A stretch of DNA of 64,000 nucleotides from Volucribacter psittacicida (GCF_004339025.1 NZ_SMFT01000001.1:248001-312000); one strand, 5' to 3'. Numbered from the stretch's first letter, positions 27,635 to 38,537 are shown. Notes: a model not told the origin generated them from the letters alone. Program-made: numbers and translations.

Positions 27635-29488
27635 TTATTGCTGATCAAGGAAGTGCTGGATTTGTTGCTGTATTCCTTGGCTATCAAGCTGTAATTCCGC
27701 TAATACTTCTTGTTGAGTACCTTGTGAAATAAAATAATCTGGTAAACCAAGTTGTAAAAGTGCGGTGGTTTTTTTGAATTTATTTAGCACCTCACTGACC
27801 GCACTTCCTGCGCCGCCTTGAATGGCATTTTCTTCAACGGTGACTAAAAGCTGATGGGTTTGACTAAGCGCGATAATTTGCGTTTCGTCAATAGGTTTAA
27901 CAAATCGCATATCAACCACAGTGGCATTAAGGTTTTCAGCCACCGTCATTACCGCTGGAAGTAAGGTACCAAAATTTAGTAATGCAATTTTTTCGCCTTG
28001 GCGGAGAAGCCGTGATTTTCCTAGAGGTAAGGATTGCAAAGGCATTAATGTTGTACCGATAGCATTCCCTCGAGGATAACGTACGGCAGCAGGTTTGCCA
28101 CAATGATAACCGGTATATAACATTTGTCGACATTCATTTTCATCACTTGGGGTCATAATGACGAGGTTTGGAATACAACGCATAAAACTAATATCAAATG
28201 CCCCTTGATGGGTTTGTCCGTCCGCTCCTACAATACCCGCTCGATCGATAGCAAAGAGAACGGGGAGATTTTGAATGGCAACATCGTGGATCACTTGATC
28301 ATAAGCACGTTGTAAAAAGGTTGAATAGATAGCGACAATGGGGCGATAGCCTGCAATGGCTAATCCTGCGGCAAAGGTGACGGCGTGTTGTTCGGCAATA
28401 GCCACATCAAAATACTGTTGTGGAAAACGTTGAGAAAATTCAACCATACCTGAACCTTCTCGCATTGCAGGGGTAATGCCGATAAGTTTTTCATCATCAC
28501 TTGCCATTTCACAGAGCCAATCGCCAAAAATTTTTGAATAAGTGGGGATTGTGCTAGATTTAGGCAATTTGCCACTGAGGGGATCAAATTTAGGGACGCC
28601 ATGAAAACCAATGGGATCTTGTTCGGCTGGGGCATAGCCTTTGCCTTTTTTGGTCATAATATGGAGAAATTGCGGACCTTTTAATGTACGCATATTGCTG
28701 AGTGTGGTAATGAGCTCCTCAATGTTATGCCCATCAATAGGACCAATATAATTGAAGCCAAGCTCTTCAAACATTGTGCCAACAGGCGAAACAAAACCTT
28801 TTACATGTTCTTCAGTTTTGCGTACGAATTCTTTGATTGGGGGGAGATTGGAAAGAATTTTTTTGCCCCCTTCTCGAATAGAGGAGTAAAAGGAGCCAGA
28901 TAATAAACGTGCGAGATAATTATTTAATGCTCCAACATTTTCTGAAATTGACATTTCATTATCGTTAAGAATAACGAGCATATCGGTATGTAATGAACCT
29001 GCGTGGTTTAAGGCTTCAAAAGCCATACCTGCTGTAATAGCCCCATCACCGATGACACAAACAGTTTTGCGTCCTGCATTTTCTTTTTGTGCTGCAACTG
29101 CGAGTCCTAGCCCAGCACTAATGGAAGTAGAGGAGTGCCCAACACTAAGCACATCAAACTCACTTTCTTCACGCCATGGAAAGGGATGTAGCCCATTTTT
29201 TTGGCGAATGGTGTGCATTTGATCACGACGACCTGTGAGAATTTTATGGGGATATGCTTGATGTCCAACGTCCCAAATAAGATGATCAAAAGGCGTTTTA
29301 AATACATAATGGAGTGCAACAGTAAGTTCTACTGTACCTAGACCCGAAGCGAGATGTCCGCTAGTTTGGCTCACTGATTCTAACAAGTAATCACGCAGTT
29401 CTTGGCAAACTTGTGGTAGTTGATCTTTACTGAGCAAGCGAAGATCATCTGGTGAATCAATGAGAGAAAGAAGAGGATACTTTTGCAT
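27635..29488 (-). CDS. dxs: 1-deoxy-D-xylulose-5-phosphate synthase
   Basis: This 617-residue thiamine diphosphate enzyme condenses pyruvate and glyceraldehyde 3-phosphate to DXP, the first step of the MEP isoprenoid pathway (also used for thiamine and pyridoxal). The ThDP motif [18 protein letters not shown], the transketolase-type catalytic [12 protein letters not shown] and the [15 protein letters not shown] segment are all visible. It follows ispA and xseB on the same strand with short gaps, the widely conserved xseB-ispA-dxs operon. Confidence 0.97.
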   Translation of the reverse strand: MQKYPLLSLIDSPDDLRLLSKDQLPQVCQELRDYLLESVSQTSGHLASGLGTVELTVALHYVFKTPFDHLIWDVGHQAYPHKILTGRRDQMHTIRQKNGLHPFPWREESEFDVLSVGHSSTSISAGLGLAVAAQKENAGRKTVCVIGDGAITAGMAFEALNHAGSLHTDMLVILNDNEMSISENVGALNNYLARLLSGSFYSSIREGGKKILSNLPPIKEFVRKTEEHVKGFVSPVGTMFEELGFNYIGPIDGHNIEELITTLSNMRTLKGPQFLHIMTKKGKGYAPAEQDPIGFHGVPKFDPLSGKLPKSSTIPTYSKIFGDWLCEMASDDEKLIGITPAMREGSGMVEFSQRFPQQYFDVAIAEQHAVTFAAGLAIAGYRPIVAIYSTFLQRAYDQVIHDVAIQNLPVLFAIDRAGIVGADGQTHQGAFDISFMRCIPNLVIMTPSDENECRQMLYTGYHCGKPAAVRYPRGNAIGTTLMPLQSLPLGKSRLLRQGEKIALLNFGTLLPAVMTVAENLNATVVDMRFVKPIDETQIIALSQTHQLLVTVEENAIQGGAGSAVSEVLNKFKKTTALLQLGLPDYFISQGTQQEVLAELQLDSQGIQQQIQHFLDQQ

Positions 29489-29506
29489 AGTTATTGTTGT
29501 CCCACA

Positions 29507-30391
29507 TTAATGTTTTCTATGAATAATAAATGCCGCAAGTTCACGAAGTGCGGTGGTATCAAAACAAATATTTTCCAGTGCTTGTATAGCTTGTTGATAG
29601 AGTTGTTGGGCTTTATGTTTTGCCCCTGTTAAACCTAATAATTTAGGGTAAGTGCTTTTATCCGCCATTAAATCCGAACCAGCGGTTTTACCTAAGGTTT
29701 CGCTATCGCTTTCTATATCTAAAATATCATCTTGCACTTGAAAAGCTAAGCCTATCCCTTGAGCATAATGGGTTAATTGTGTGGCTAATTGTTTATCTTG
29801 ATAGTAAGGCGAACAATAGAAGCCCATCATCACTGCGGCAGTTAATAATGCCCCTGTTTTATTGCGATGGATACGTTCTAGTTCTTCTAAGGTAATCTGT
29901 TTATGTTCCGCCATTAAATCTAAACTTTGTCCTAAACACATTCCTTTTATACCTGAAGCTACGGAAAGTTGTTGGATTAACTTAATTTGTTGTTGGGCAG
30001 ATAAAGTAGGAATATGGCTAATTAATTCAAAGGCAAAGGATTGCAGCGCATCGCCAGCTAAAATCGCCGAGGCTTCACCAAAGGCAATATGACAAGTGGG
30101 TTGGCCACGCCGTAATTCATCGTTATCCATTGCGGGTAAATCATCATGAATAAGGGAATAAGCATGAATTGCTTCAATGGCAGCGGCAGCATAATCAAGA
30201 TGTTGCATTTCAGCATTGAGCATACGCCCAGTGGCATAAACAAGAAATGGGCGAATACGTTTACCACCGAGTAATAAACCATATTTCATTGCATCTAATA
30301 AATGAGAGGGGCTCACATTATTGACTTGTTGATGAAGAAAATGATTAATGCGTTGCTGTAATTGTTGTAGATCTTGATTAAATTGATACAT
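29507..30391 (-). CDS. ispA: Farnesyl diphosphate synthase
   Basis: This 294-residue prenyltransferase joins dimethylallyl and isopentenyl diphosphates to farnesyl diphosphate. The first aspartate-rich motif is in SLIHDDLPAMDNDELRRG, and the second in FQVQDDILDIESD. The basic GGKRIRPFLVYATG segment is also present. The ATG at 30391 gives an N-terminus of normal length. The open frame extends upstream to 30502, but that part overlaps xseB and is not conserved-looking. Confidence 0.95.
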   Translation of the reverse strand: MYQFNQDLQQLQQRINHFLHQQVNNVSPSHLLDAMKYGLLLGGKRIRPFLVYATGRMLNAEMQHLDYAAAAIEAIHAYSLIHDDLPAMDNDELRRGQPTCHIAFGEASAILAGDALQSFAFELISHIPTLSAQQQIKLIQQLSVASGIKGMCLGQSLDLMAEHKQITLEELERIHRNKTGALLTAAVMMGFYCSPYYQDKQLATQLTHYAQGIGLAFQVQDDILDIESDSETLGKTAGSDLMADKSTYPKLLGLTGAKHKAQQLYQQAIQALENICFDTTALRELAAFIIHRKH

Positions 30392-30419
30392 ATTTAGCCA
30401 TAAATCGCTTATTAGTGAA

Positions 30420-30665
30420 TTATTGTTCCGATTGATAATCGCTGAGTTCGGCGTTATCATTTTTCTGTAATAAAATTTGAATACGTTGTTCTGCTTGGGC
30501 AAGACGTTGTTGTCCTTGTTTGGCTAGGGCAATACCTTGTTCAAATTCAGCTAAAGACTCTTCTAAACTAAGATTACCATTTTCTAAACGCATAACAATA
30601 TTTTCTAATTGTGTTAAGGTTTGCTCAAAATCAAGGGAATTTTTGCTATTTTTTTTCGTCACCAT
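30420..30665 (-). CDS. xseB: Exodeoxyribonuclease VII small subunit
   Basis: This 81-residue helical protein has the family core [35 protein letters not shown]. Several XseB chains coat one XseA to form exonuclease VII, which degrades single-stranded DNA. The start at 30665 is set by AGGA eight bases upstream and by the usual 80-residue length. It is the first gene of the operon with ispA and dxs. xseA is not in the window. Confidence 0.95.
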   Translation of the reverse strand: MVTKKNSKNSLDFEQTLTQLENIVMRLENGNLSLEESLAEFEQGIALAKQGQQRLAQAEQRIQILLQKNDNAELSDYQSEQ

Positions 30666-30792
30666 AAGCGATCCTAGATTGTGATGTAAATGGGCATATT
30701 GTACTTTAGTTTTGATCACTTGTCGGTGGGTTTTTGCAAGATTTATGGAAAATTATGATGATTGCTTAAGGATTGGTTGTTTTATAAACAAA

Positions 30793-30822
30793 AGCCAGAT
30801 ACCCCAATAAGGGTATCTGGCT
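30793..30822. terminator. Hairpin between ppc and xseB
   Basis: AGCCAGATACCC (30793-30804) and GGGTATCTGGCT (30811-30822) form a perfect 12-base-pair stem with a 6-base loop. It sits 27 bases after the ppc stop codon. The minus strand continues TTTTG and the plus strand AGTCTTTTTTA, so it most likely ends ppc transcripts. Confidence 0.75.
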
Positions 30823-30848
30823 AGTCTTTTTTACGTTAAATCAAGAAA

Positions 30849-33488
30849 TTAACCTGTATTACGCATACCTGCGGCAATGCCTGCAATGGTAATCATTAAG
30901 GCTTGTTCTAAATCAGGATTAGGTTTATCCCCTTGTTTGCGTAAACGGTATAATAATTCCACTTGCAGAATATTTAATGGATCAGTATAGATATTGCGTA
31001 GTGCAATAGATTCTGCGATCCAAGGTGAATCTGTCATTAAATTATCTTCGTGAGACAAAGACAATACCGTTTTTATATCCGCATTGAGTTGTTCTCGTAA
31101 ATGTTTGCCTAAATACCATAATTCAGGTTTCACAAGACGTTGATCATAATGTTCAGCTAACCAAGTATCGGCTTTACTATAAACCATTTCTAACATACCA
31201 ATACGGGTGGAGAAGAAAGGCCAATTTTTACACATATCTTCTAAAATTTCACCTTTACCCTCGCTAATGGCACGCTGTAAAGAAGCCCCAGCCCCTAACC
31301 AAGCTGGCAACATTAAACGGTTTTGCATCCAAGCAAAGATCCAAGGAATGGCTCGCAGGCTTTCGACGCCACCATTTGGATTACGTTTCGCAGGACGAGA
31401 GCCTAAAGGGAGCTTAGATAATTCTTGCTCAGGGGTAGCACTACGGAAATAAGGCACAAAATCTTTATCTCCACGCACCACACCACGATAAATCTGACAA
31501 GAGGATTGAGAAAGTTCGTGCATAAGCTCACGCCATTCGCCTTTTGGTTCAGGCGGTGGCAATAAGTTTGCCTCTAAAATGGCGCTAGCATAAAAATCAA
31601 GGCTTTCTACAGCAACATCAGGCAAACCGAGTTTAAAGCGAATCATCTCGCCTTGCTCCGTTACCCGTAAACCATTTTTAAGCGAACGAGGTGGTTGCGA
31701 TAATAATGCGGCATGGGCAGGTGCACCTCCACGTCCAATAGTACCGCCACGTCCATGGAATAAGGTTAATTCTACGCCAAGCTGTTCACATAAATTAACT
31801 AAAGATTCTTGTGCTTGATATTGCGCCCAAGACGCTGCCATCATACCTGCATCTTTAGCGGAATCGGAATAACCAATCATCACCATTTGTTTATTATTAA
31901 TAACCCCACGATACCAACCAATATTAAATAATTGGGTCATCACTTGCTCTGAGGCTTCTAAGTCATCAAGGGTTTCAAATAATGGCACCACAGGTAAATG
32001 GTAAGGTACCCCCATTTCTTTTAATAGAAGATGGACAGCAAGTACATCGGATGCAGTGCGAGCCATAGAAATAATATAACAAGAAATAACTCCCTCTGGT
32101 TGATTGGCAATGACCTTACAGGTATCCAATATCTCTTTGGTTTCCTCTGAAGGAGTCCAATCTAAAGGAATAAGCGGACGGCGAGAATTTAACTCTTTGA
32201 TTAAAAAGGCTTGTTTATCCTCTTCTGTCCATTGTGCATAATCGCCCAAACCAATATAGCGAGTGATTTCAGCGATAGCATCAGTGTGCCTTGTACTTTC
32301 TTGACGAATATCCAAGCGAGAAAGGGTAACACCAAAACAACGAATACGGCGTAAACAGTCCAATAATAAACCATTAGCAATAATACGCATACCACAAGCT
32401 AATAAAGATTGATAACAATCATAAAGCGGTTGCCAAAGTTGCTCGTCATAACGAATAATCGTACTTTCATCAACACTCGGTTTACGATCGGACAGTAAAT
32501 CATTGTAATAAGCTAAGGTATTGATTAATTTACTACGCAATTCTTTTGCTAACACTCGATAAGGTTCAATATGATCGCCATATTTCTGTCTAAATTCAGG
32601 GGTACATTCCACAATAGACAATTCTTCCGTTAAGGCTTGAATATCTTTTAAAAAGAGATCGGCAGCTTTCCAACGTGCTAAATATAATACTTTTTCAGTC
32701 ACTTGATGGGTTACATAAGGATTACCATCACGATCGCCACCAATCCAAGAAGAAAAACGCACAGGCGTTAATTCAACAGGTAATTGTAGATCAAAATGCT
32801 CTACCATATTTTCATTTAATTGACGCAAAAATGCCGGCACAGCTTGCCACAGGCTATTTTCAATAAACGCAAATCCCCATTTTGCTTCTTCAAACGGGGT
32901 TGGACGTTGAGTACGAATTTCATTGGTATGCCAAGCTAAAGCAATAAGTTGTAATAAACGGCTTTCAATTTGTTTACGCTCTTTTTCAGTCAAATCATCA
33001 TGATCTAACTTGCTTAAACATTTATTAATTTCCACATGTTTATGCACCAAAGAACGGCGAGTGACTTCCGTAGGATGAGCGGTTAAAACCAGCTCAATAA
33101 GTAATTTCTCAACGGTGTCTAACAGTTGCTGTTGAGAGAGATTTTGGGATTTTAATCGCTGAAATAAAGCAGAAATAGAACGATCTGACGCATTTTTATC
33201 TTGATGATGACGAGAAATGCCCTGATATTGCTCGGCAATATTGGTCAAATTAAGAAATTGACTAAAGGCACGTGCAACAGGAATGATATTATCATTAGAG
33301 ATATTTTCTAAGGTATCAAGCAACTGATTTCTGGCTTGATCATCACCATTGCGTGAATTACGTGATAGTACACGAATATTTTCAATTAAATCAAGAATAT
33401 CACTACCCTGTGCATCACTAATGGTCTCGCCAAGAAAATGCCCAAGCATATTGATATTGTTTCGCATTGCTGAGTACTGTTCAATCAT
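30849..33488 (-). CDS. ppc: Phosphoenolpyruvate carboxylase
   Basis: This 879-residue enzyme carboxylates phosphoenolpyruvate with bicarbonate to oxaloacetate, refilling the TCA branch used in Pasteurellaceae for succinate formation. The catalytic histidine lies in [13 protein letters not shown], the lysine in [10 protein letters not shown] and the glycine-rich loop in [14 protein letters not shown]. The C-terminal MRNTG is the normal end. The start at 33488 ([11 protein letters not shown]) matches the E. coli N-terminus. The upstream in-frame extension encodes a hydrophobic stretch with no support. Its bicarbonate may be supplied by the carbonic anhydrase encoded 2 kb away. Confidence 0.96.
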   Translation of the reverse strand: MIEQYSAMRNNINMLGHFLGETISDAQGSDILDLIENIRVLSRNSRNGDDQARNQLLDTLENISNDNIIPVARAFSQFLNLTNIAEQYQGISRHHQDKNASDRSISALFQRLKSQNLSQQQLLDTVEKLLIELVLTAHPTEVTRRSLVHKHVEINKCLSKLDHDDLTEKERKQIESRLLQLIALAWHTNEIRTQRPTPFEEAKWGFAFIENSLWQAVPAFLRQLNENMVEHFDLQLPVELTPVRFSSWIGGDRDGNPYVTHQVTEKVLYLARWKAADLFLKDIQALTEELSIVECTPEFRQKYGDHIEPYRVLAKELRSKLINTLAYYNDLLSDRKPSVDESTIIRYDEQLWQPLYDCYQSLLACGMRIIANGLLLDCLRRIRCFGVTLSRLDIRQESTRHTDAIAEITRYIGLGDYAQWTEEDKQAFLIKELNSRRPLIPLDWTPSEETKEILDTCKVIANQPEGVISCYIISMARTASDVLAVHLLLKEMGVPYHLPVVPLFETLDDLEASEQVMTQLFNIGWYRGVINNKQMVMIGYSDSAKDAGMMAASWAQYQAQESLVNLCEQLGVELTLFHGRGGTIGRGGAPAHAALLSQPPRSLKNGLRVTEQGEMIRFKLGLPDVAVESLDFYASAILEANLLPPPEPKGEWRELMHELSQSSCQIYRGVVRGDKDFVPYFRSATPEQELSKLPLGSRPAKRNPNGGVESLRAIPWIFAWMQNRLMLPAWLGAGASLQRAISEGKGEILEDMCKNWPFFSTRIGMLEMVYSKADTWLAEHYDQRLVKPELWYLGKHLREQLNADIKTVLSLSHEDNLMTDSPWIAESIALRNIYTDPLNILQVELLYRLRKQGDKPNPDLEQALMITIAGIAAGMRNTG

Positions 33489-33751
33489 AGGAAATACCCT
33501 CATAAAGTAAAAAATAGATAACTGATAGTAGATATAACAAAAATGGAGAAAGGACGCAAATATCATTTAATTTATTAAATAAAAAAATAGTGAATAGTTG
33601 TTTTAGATCTATTTTTATTTGAAATTTGGTGAAAAATTTCTATGAAATCTGATAAAAATAACAATAAGTTAAAATAAAGTTAATTATTTAATGGTACTTT
33701 AAGAAATTTAGTTGGTGGGGTTGATTATGACAGTTTTAATTATAACGATTC
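33489..33751. other. Intergenic region upstream of ppc
   Basis: This AT-rich 263-base stretch shows no plausible gene. It must contain the ppc promoter, although no single convincing -35/-10 pair stands out. It ends at a degenerate palindromic repeat. Confidence 0.5.
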
Positions 33752-33852
33752 TATATTTGTTTCAATTTAAAATGAGTAAGGTACATCGAAGACAGTACGA
33801 GTAGTATAGAGAGACGTAGTAACACTGTATCATTTTAAAGTGGACAACTATA
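33752..33852. repeat. Diverged copy of the palindromic repeat
   Basis: Its ends read TATATTTGTTTCAATTTAAA and TTTAAAGTGGACAACTATA. The core keeps CGAAGACAGTACGAGTAGTA, but the GGCGGTACGCC part has decayed to AAGGTACATCG. It lies between ppc and the GlsB-type gene and is not next to a stop codon, unlike most other copies. Confidence 0.8.
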
Positions 33853-33890
33853 ATTATGTAGGAATAGAATATTTACTAAAATAGATAATA

Positions 33891-33921
33891 AAAAAGTGCG
33901 GTCAATTTCACCGCACTTTTT
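33891..33921. terminator. Paired uptake-signal terminator after the GlsB-type gene
   Basis: AAAAAGTGCGGT (33891-33902) and ACCGCACTTTTT (33910-33921) form a perfect 12-base-pair stem with a 7-base loop, 13 bases past the minus-strand stop codon. Confidence 0.85.
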
Positions 33922-33933
33922 GTGGTTATCTCA

Positions 33934-34197
33934 TTATTTTTTCATAATATTAAGATAACGCAAAATAACAATAAGAATACAGGCACCCGCTACCCCAAAG
34001 AGTAAACCGGCGATATTTAATTGTCCTGCGGCGTGGGCAGAACCAATGCCTAATAAATCACCAAAAATCCAGCGGCCTAATGATGAACCAATGATACCAA
34101 TTACGATGTTCATACATAAGCCCATATCGCTTTTCATTACTTTTTCAGCGATCCAACCAATTAAAGCACCTATAATAATTGCGGCAATCCAGCCCAT
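33934..34197 (-). CDS. GlsB/YeaQ/YmgE family small membrane protein
   Basis: This 87-residue protein has three hydrophobic helices (about 2-16, 28-45, 60-80), typical of the transglycosylase-associated family. The helix ends WIAAIIIGALIGWIAEKVMK and NIVIGIIGSSLGRWIF carry the glycine pattern seen in YeaQ. The family is often induced in stress, but its function is not defined. AGGAGAAA precedes the ATG. It is a single gene with its own terminator. Confidence 0.88.
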   Translation of the reverse strand: MGWIAAIIIGALIGWIAEKVMKSDMGLCMNIVIGIIGSSLGRWIFGDLLGIGSAHAAGQLNIAGLLFGVAGACILIVILRYLNIMKK

Positions 34198-34310
34198 AGC
34201 TTTTCTCCTAAATAAAAGATTAATAAAAAACCTAGTAGATACTAGGTTTGTTAATTTTAACGTATTTTTTATAAAAGCAAAATATTAGAGTAATAGGTTT
34301 AGCTTTTTAT

Positions 34311-34331
34311 ATTTAAAGTGGGACGACTATA
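34311..34331. repeat. Solo end of the palindromic repeat carrying the purR stop codon
   Basis: ATTTAAAGTGGGACGACTATA matches one terminal inverted repeat of the family, but no second end is seen within 100 bases. Read on the minus strand, its TATAG supplies the TAG stop codon of purR. Confidence 0.75.
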
Positions 34332-35328
34332 TATGGCGTACAGATTGACGTACAACCAATTCAGGATACATTTCAATGGTCGTAGGCTGAGTGGCTTCAC
34401 CTCGGATTCTTGCCAATAATAACTCAATGGCTTTTGCCCCTAAACGGGTTTTAGATTGATGAATGGTGGTGAGTGGGGGAGCGTAAAAGCGTGAAGCGTG
34501 AATATTGTCGTAACCAATAATTGAAATATCTTTAGGTACAGATAAACCACGTTCAGTAATGGCAGAAATTGCGCCTAATGCCATAACATCATTACAACAG
34601 AATACTGCGGTGGGTAAGGTGGTTTGGTTTAGGATTTTATTCATACATTCGTAACCATCTTCAGGCTCAAAAGAGCCTTCCATTATCCAATCAGGATTAA
34701 TGGTTAATTGGGCTTCTTGCATGGCTTTGATAAAGCCTTGATAACGGGTTTGTGCGGTAACTTTATGTAAGTTTCCAGCAATGATCCCAATGTTTGTATG
34801 CCCATGCTCAATGAGATATTTAGTGGCGAGATAGCCGCCTTCAAAACTGTTATCTTGGATAACATCGGTTTTGCCATTATCTAATCCCCAATCCATCACT
34901 ACCATAGGTAATTGGCTAAACTGGCTAAAGAGATCTAAAGAGTCTGGATTGTACTCGGAGCACATAATTAAAACGCCATCAACCCGTTTTTGAATCAACA
35001 TGGCTAAATGGTTTTTAATTTTTTCAGGTTCGTTTTGAGTATTGCAGAGAAATAATGAATAGCCTTGGCGATAACAATGTTCTTCTACGGCATGAATAAT
35101 TTCGGCAAAATAAGGGGCTTCACTGGTGGTAACAATCATACCAATGGATTTTGTGGTATTAATTTTTAAGCTACGAGCCACCGCACTGGGGGAATAATTT
35201 AATTTTTCTATGGCATCAAGCACTTGTTTTGCGGTGTCTTCGGCGACAAAGCGGGTTTTGTTAATGACGTGGGATACTGTCGTGGTGGATACCCCAGCCA
35301 TTTTGGCGACATCTTTAATGGTTGCCAT
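34327..35328 (-). CDS. purR: Purine repressor PurR (LacI family)
   Basis: This 333-residue repressor closely matches H. influenzae PurR. The N-terminal helix-turn-helix (about 2-22, [20 protein letters not shown]) is followed by the hinge helix [10 protein letters not shown], then a periplasmic-binding-like domain that binds hypoxanthine or guanine. With corepressor it shuts down purine synthesis genes. The last residues (SVRHI) are followed by TAG, which lies inside a palindromic-repeat end. The protein is about one residue shorter than in H. influenzae and looks intact. As in E. coli, a small ynhF-like gene sits upstream on the opposite strand. Confidence 0.95.
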   Translation of the reverse strand: MATIKDVAKMAGVSTTTVSHVINKTRFVAEDTAKQVLDAIEKLNYSPSAVARSLKINTTKSIGMIVTTSEAPYFAEIIHAVEEHCYRQGYSLFLCNTQNEPEKIKNHLAMLIQKRVDGVLIMCSEYNPDSLDLFSQFSQLPMVVMDWGLDNGKTDVIQDNSFEGGYLATKYLIEHGHTNIGIIAGNLHKVTAQTRYQGFIKAMQEAQLTINPDWIMEGSFEPEDGYECMNKILNQTTLPTAVFCCNDVMALGAISAITERGLSVPKDISIIGYDNIHASRFYAPPLTTIHQSKTRLGAKAIELLLARIRGEATQPTTIEMYPELVVRQSVRHI

Positions 35329-35518
35329 ATTTTCTCCAATTTAGTCTTTGTTATTATCGTATGGAATGCTGTATAAAATGATTAATTATGGCATACAATA
35401 TGCTGATTAGGTAGTGAAATAATTTGCTTGTTTGCTCTTGTTTAACACAAATTAATGGCTTTTTAGCCAAAAATTTGGTAAAGTTTGGCGAAATATTTCA
35501 CTTTAAGAGGTAATGATT

Positions 35519-35599
35519 ATGGGTACTTTTGGTTATTCAATGCTAACAGTGGTTTTCGCATTAGCGATGATTGTTTTTTTAGCATCATTGATTTTTTAA
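35519..35599 (+). CDS. YnhF-like small membrane peptide
   Basis: This 26-residue peptide (MGTFGYSMLTVVF then ALAMIVFLASLIF) is almost entirely one membrane helix. AAGAGG lies 8 bases before this ATG, and an ATG two codons earlier is too close to that site. In E. coli the similar-sized ynhF lies next to purR, as here, which supports the assignment. Sequence similarity over such a short helix is weak. It is followed by a strong terminator, so it forms its own transcript. Confidence 0.7.
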   Translation: MGTFGYSMLTVVFALAMIVFLASLIF

Positions 35600-35619
35600 T
35601 TGAAAACATAAGCATAATA

Positions 35620-35647
35620 AAAGGGAATGAGGCTTCATTCCCTTTTT
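35620..35647. terminator. Bidirectional terminator between ynhF-like gene and can
   Basis: AAAGGGAATGA (35620-35630) and TCATTCCCTTT (35635-35645) form a perfect 11-base-pair stem with A- and T-rich flanks on both sides. The two neighbouring genes converge on it. Confidence 0.85.
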
Positions 35648-35653
35648 GTATGA

Positions 35654-36328
35654 TTACTTAGGTTGCGGATAAAGTGCGGTAATATCCGTCATTAATTTTG
35701 CAATGGTATTACGATAGGAAATTTCCAAACTTTCTCGACTGGTAGCGCTTACACCTTGATCCATTAACAAACCATCATTCACATCATAAACCCAACCATG
35801 CAAGGATAGGGTTTTTCCATTACGCCAAGCGGATTGAATAATGGAAGAACTCCCTAGATTATATACTTGTTCCGCCACATTAATTTTGGTCAGTACATCC
35901 GCACGATATTCTGCAGGGACTTTTCCTAACAAATGGCTATGTTTATACCAAAGATCACGAATATGTAATAACCAGTTATTGATTAGACCTAAATCTTTAT
36001 TTGCCATAGCAGCATGAATACCGCCGCAATTAGTATGCCCACAAATAATGATATGTTCAATATTAAGTACATCAACAGCATATTGCACCACAGATAAACA
36101 ATTTAAATCCGTATGAATAACTTGATTCGCCACATTACGATGCACAAAGAGTTCCCCAGGGCCAAGATTGGTTAGCTTTTCGGCAGGGACACGGCTATCG
36201 GAACAACCAATCCATAAATAATTGGGTTTTTGTTTATTGGCAAGGCGTTCAAAATAATCAGAGTTTTCCTCTTTCATTTGCATTGCCCAACGGTAGTTAT
36301 TTTCAAATAATGCGTCAATTTTTTTCAT
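35654..36328 (-). CDS. can: Beta-carbonic anhydrase
   Basis: This 224-residue zinc enzyme interconverts carbon dioxide and bicarbonate. Zinc ligands C42, H98 and C101 and the catalytic dyad D44-R46 (in [10 protein letters not shown]) carry the same residue numbers as the H. influenzae enzyme HICA. W39 and G41, part of the non-catalytic bicarbonate site that makes type II enzymes allosteric, are also present. It is divergent from yadGH, the same neighbourhood as in E. coli. It should supply bicarbonate to AccA/Ppc-type carboxylases. Confidence 0.96.
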   Translation of the reverse strand: MKKIDALFENNYRWAMQMKEENSDYFERLANKQKPNYLWIGCSDSRVPAEKLTNLGPGELFVHRNVANQVIHTDLNCLSVVQYAVDVLNIEHIIICGHTNCGGIHAAMANKDLGLINNWLLHIRDLWYKHSHLLGKVPAEYRADVLTKINVAEQVYNLGSSSIIQSAWRNGKTLSLHGWVYDVNDGLLMDQGVSATSRESLEISYRNTIAKLMTDITALYPQPK

Positions 36329-36411
36329 ATTTTACCTGTGTTTGCTATAATTTTTTGCCGATTAAGTATAGGCAATATTTTTTATTATCACAATTTTATT
36401 TTGTAGATGTT

Positions 36412-37335
36412 ATGAAAGCATTAGAAATTAAACAATTAACAAAACAATATAAAAATGGTTTCCAAGCCCTGCATGGAATTAATCTCAGCGTTGAACAAGG
36501 CGATTTTTATGCCTTATTGGGACATAATGGTGCTGGGAAATCTACCACAATCGGTATTATCAGTTCCTTGGTCAATAAAACCAGCGGTCAAGTCAAGGTG
36601 TTCGGTTATGATTTGGATCATAACTTGGCGGAGGTCAAAAAACATATCGGACTTGTTCCGCAAGAATTTAATTTTAACCAATTTGAAAACGTCATTGATA
36701 TTTTGATTAATCAAGCGGGTTATTATGGTATTCCTCGTGCGGAAGCCTTAGAGCGAGCAGAAAAATGGTTGAAAAAATTAGATTTATGGGATAAGCGTAA
36801 GCAACAGGCGATGCGTTTATCGGGCGGAATGAAACGCCGTTTAATGATTGCTCGAGCCTTAATGCATGATCCTAAATTATTGATTTTAGATGAACCTACC
36901 GCAGGGGTGGATATTGAATTACGCCGTACAATGTGGACGTTTTTGCGAGAGCTGAATTTGCAAGGGACAACCATTATTTTAACGACCCATTATCTTGAAG
37001 AAGCGGAAATGTTATGCCGTAACATTGGTATTATTCAGCATGGTAAGATTGTGGTGGATACCTCAATGAAAGCCCTATTAGCTAAATTAGAAAGTGAAAC
37101 CTTTATTTTAGATCTCGCAGAAAAAACACCTTTGCCACAAATTCAAGGCTATAACCTGACACAATTAGATAGCAATACCATTGAAGTGGAAGTGAAACGA
37201 GAACAAGGATTAAATGGCTTATTTGCCCAGTTTTCAGCACAGGGCATCAAAGTATTAAGTATGCGAAATAAAGCCAATCGCTTAGAGGAATTATTTTTAA
37301 CGATGGCATTAACAAAGCCTACAGAGGAAGAATAA
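36412..37335 (+). CDS. yadG: ABC transporter ATP-binding protein YadG
   Basis: This 307-residue ATPase has Walker A GHNGAGKS, signature LSGGMKRRLMIARAL, Walker B LLILDEPTAGVD and the H-loop in ILTTHYLEEAE. It pairs with the ABC-2 type permease encoded next. The open frame reaches back to 36283, but that part overlaps can on the other strand. The ATG at 36412 gives the conserved start MKALEIKQLTKQY and the E. coli YadG length. The substrate is unknown. Confidence 0.93.
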   Translation: MKALEIKQLTKQYKNGFQALHGINLSVEQGDFYALLGHNGAGKSTTIGIISSLVNKTSGQVKVFGYDLDHNLAEVKKHIGLVPQEFNFNQFENVIDILINQAGYYGIPRAEALERAEKWLKKLDLWDKRKQQAMRLSGGMKRRLMIARALMHDPKLLILDEPTAGVDIELRRTMWTFLRELNLQGTTIILTTHYLEEAEMLCRNIGIIQHGKIVVDTSMKALLAKLESETFILDLAEKTPLPQIQGYNLTQLDSNTIEVEVKREQGLNGLFAQFSAQGIKVLSMRNKANRLEELFLTMALTKPTEEE

Positions 37336-37336
37336 A

Positions 37337-38104
37337 ATGAAATTAGCTTGGATAGCATTTTATACCATTTTACATAAAGAAATTCGCCGTTTTATGCGCA
37401 TTTGGGTGCAAACCTTAGTCCCACCAGTGATTACCATGACCCTATATTTCGTCATTTTTGGGCAGCTAATTGGTAGCCGTATTGGTGAAATGGGGGGATT
37501 TAGCTATATGCAGTTTATTGTGCCGGGGTTAATTATGATGTCCTCATTAACGAATTCATTTGCTAATGTGGCGTCCTCTTTTTACAGTACAAAATTTGCT
37601 AAAAATGTGGAAGAGTTACTCATAGCCCCTGTTTCTCCCCATATTATTATTTTAGGTTATATGATGGGCGGTATGGCAAGAGGATTATGTATCAGTGTGT
37701 TAGTTACGCTGGTTGCCTTATGTTTTGTAGATTTAACCATTCATTCTTGGTCAATGCTCCTTATCACCCTATTTATGACAACAGCAACCTTTGCCTTGGG
37801 CGGTTTAATTAATGCCGTCTTTGCTCGCTCTTTTGATGATATTAGCATTATTCCCACCTTTGTCTTAACCCCACTCACTTATTTAGGCGGTGTGTTTTAC
37901 TCCATTTCCCTTCTCCCTGAATTTTGGCAAATGGTGTCTAAATTTAACCCGATTATTTATATGATTAACGGTTTTCGCTATGGGTTTCTCGGCGTCAGTG
38001 ATGTTACTCCCATGTATGCCATTATGGTATTAAGCCTCTTTATTTTACTGTTATATAGTTTAGATTATTATTTGATTAGTCGAGGCGTTGGGCTGCGTAG
38101 TTAG
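37337..38104 (+). CDS. yadH: ABC-2 type transport permease YadH
   Basis: This 255-residue membrane protein has six predicted helices and the ABC-2 signature region (LGGVFYSISLLPEFWQMVSKFNPIIYMINGFRYGFLG, about 195-232). It starts one base after the yadG stop codon and forms the exporter with it. An uptake signal lies just after its stop codon (about 38112). Confidence 0.93.
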   Translation: MKLAWIAFYTILHKEIRRFMRIWVQTLVPPVITMTLYFVIFGQLIGSRIGEMGGFSYMQFIVPGLIMMSSLTNSFANVASSFYSTKFAKNVEELLIAPVSPHIIILGYMMGGMARGLCISVLVTLVALCFVDLTIHSWSMLLITLFMTTATFALGGLINAVFARSFDDISIIPTFVLTPLTYLGGVFYSISLLPEFWQMVSKFNPIIYMINGFRYGFLGVSDVTPMYAIMVLSLFILLLYSLDYYLISRGVGLRS

Positions 38105-38250
38105 ACATAAATAAAGTGCGGTGGAAAATTAAAAAATTTGGGGCTGTATTAGATTAGCAGTTATGATAGACTGTAAAAATGAATATAACTCATTGTAAAT
38201 TAAAAGAAAAATAATACTAAAACTTAACCTCACTTTTAATACAGAGTATA

Positions 38251-38279
38251 AGGAGATATATTTATCTCCTATTTTATTT
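38251..38279 (+). terminator. Hairpin between yadH and yoaH
   Basis: AGGAGATA and TATCTCCT pair around a TATT loop and are followed by ATTTTATTT. It lies about 150 bases after yadH and is the best terminator candidate for that operon. Confidence 0.5.
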
Positions 38280-38344
38280 GATGACGACAAAAAACTTATT
38301 CTTTGATATAGTTACCCCTTATTAAATTAACAAGGCTTAAAACA

Positions 38345-38497
38345 ATGAATGAATCTTCTCTTCTTAATCTAACTCACGAACAACAGCAACAGGCGGTGGA
38401 AAAAATTCAGCAATTTATGGCGCAGGGAATGAGTAGTGGCGAGGCTATTCGTCTTGTTGCTCAGCAATTAAGGGAGCTACAGCAACAAAAAAACTAG
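38345..38497 (+). CDS. yoaH: YoaH family (UPF0181) small protein
   Basis: This 50-residue helical protein has the family core [18 protein letters not shown] and then [21 protein letters not shown], nearly identical in pattern to E. coli YoaH. The C-terminal acidic tail of the E. coli protein is absent and replaced by a short Gln-rich end. No function is established. Its last codons form the left arm of the terminator hairpin. Confidence 0.9.
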   Translation: MNESSLLNLTHEQQQQAVEKIQQFMAQGMSSGEAIRLVAQQLRELQQQKN

Positions 38498-38513
38498 GTT
38501 ATTAACCTAGTTT
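38491..38513. terminator. Terminator overlapping the yoaH stop codon
   Basis: AAACTAGGTT and AACCTAGTTT form a perfect 10-base-pair stem around ATT. The yoaH TAG stop is inside the left arm. The site can also serve the convergent uspE gene. Confidence 0.85.
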
Positions 38514-38537
38514 TATGTTTATCTTAAATAAGCTAAG

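Noticed and set aside
36283-36411. N-terminal extension of yadG
   Set aside because: Overlaps can on the opposite strand. The conserved start MKALEIK lies at 36412.
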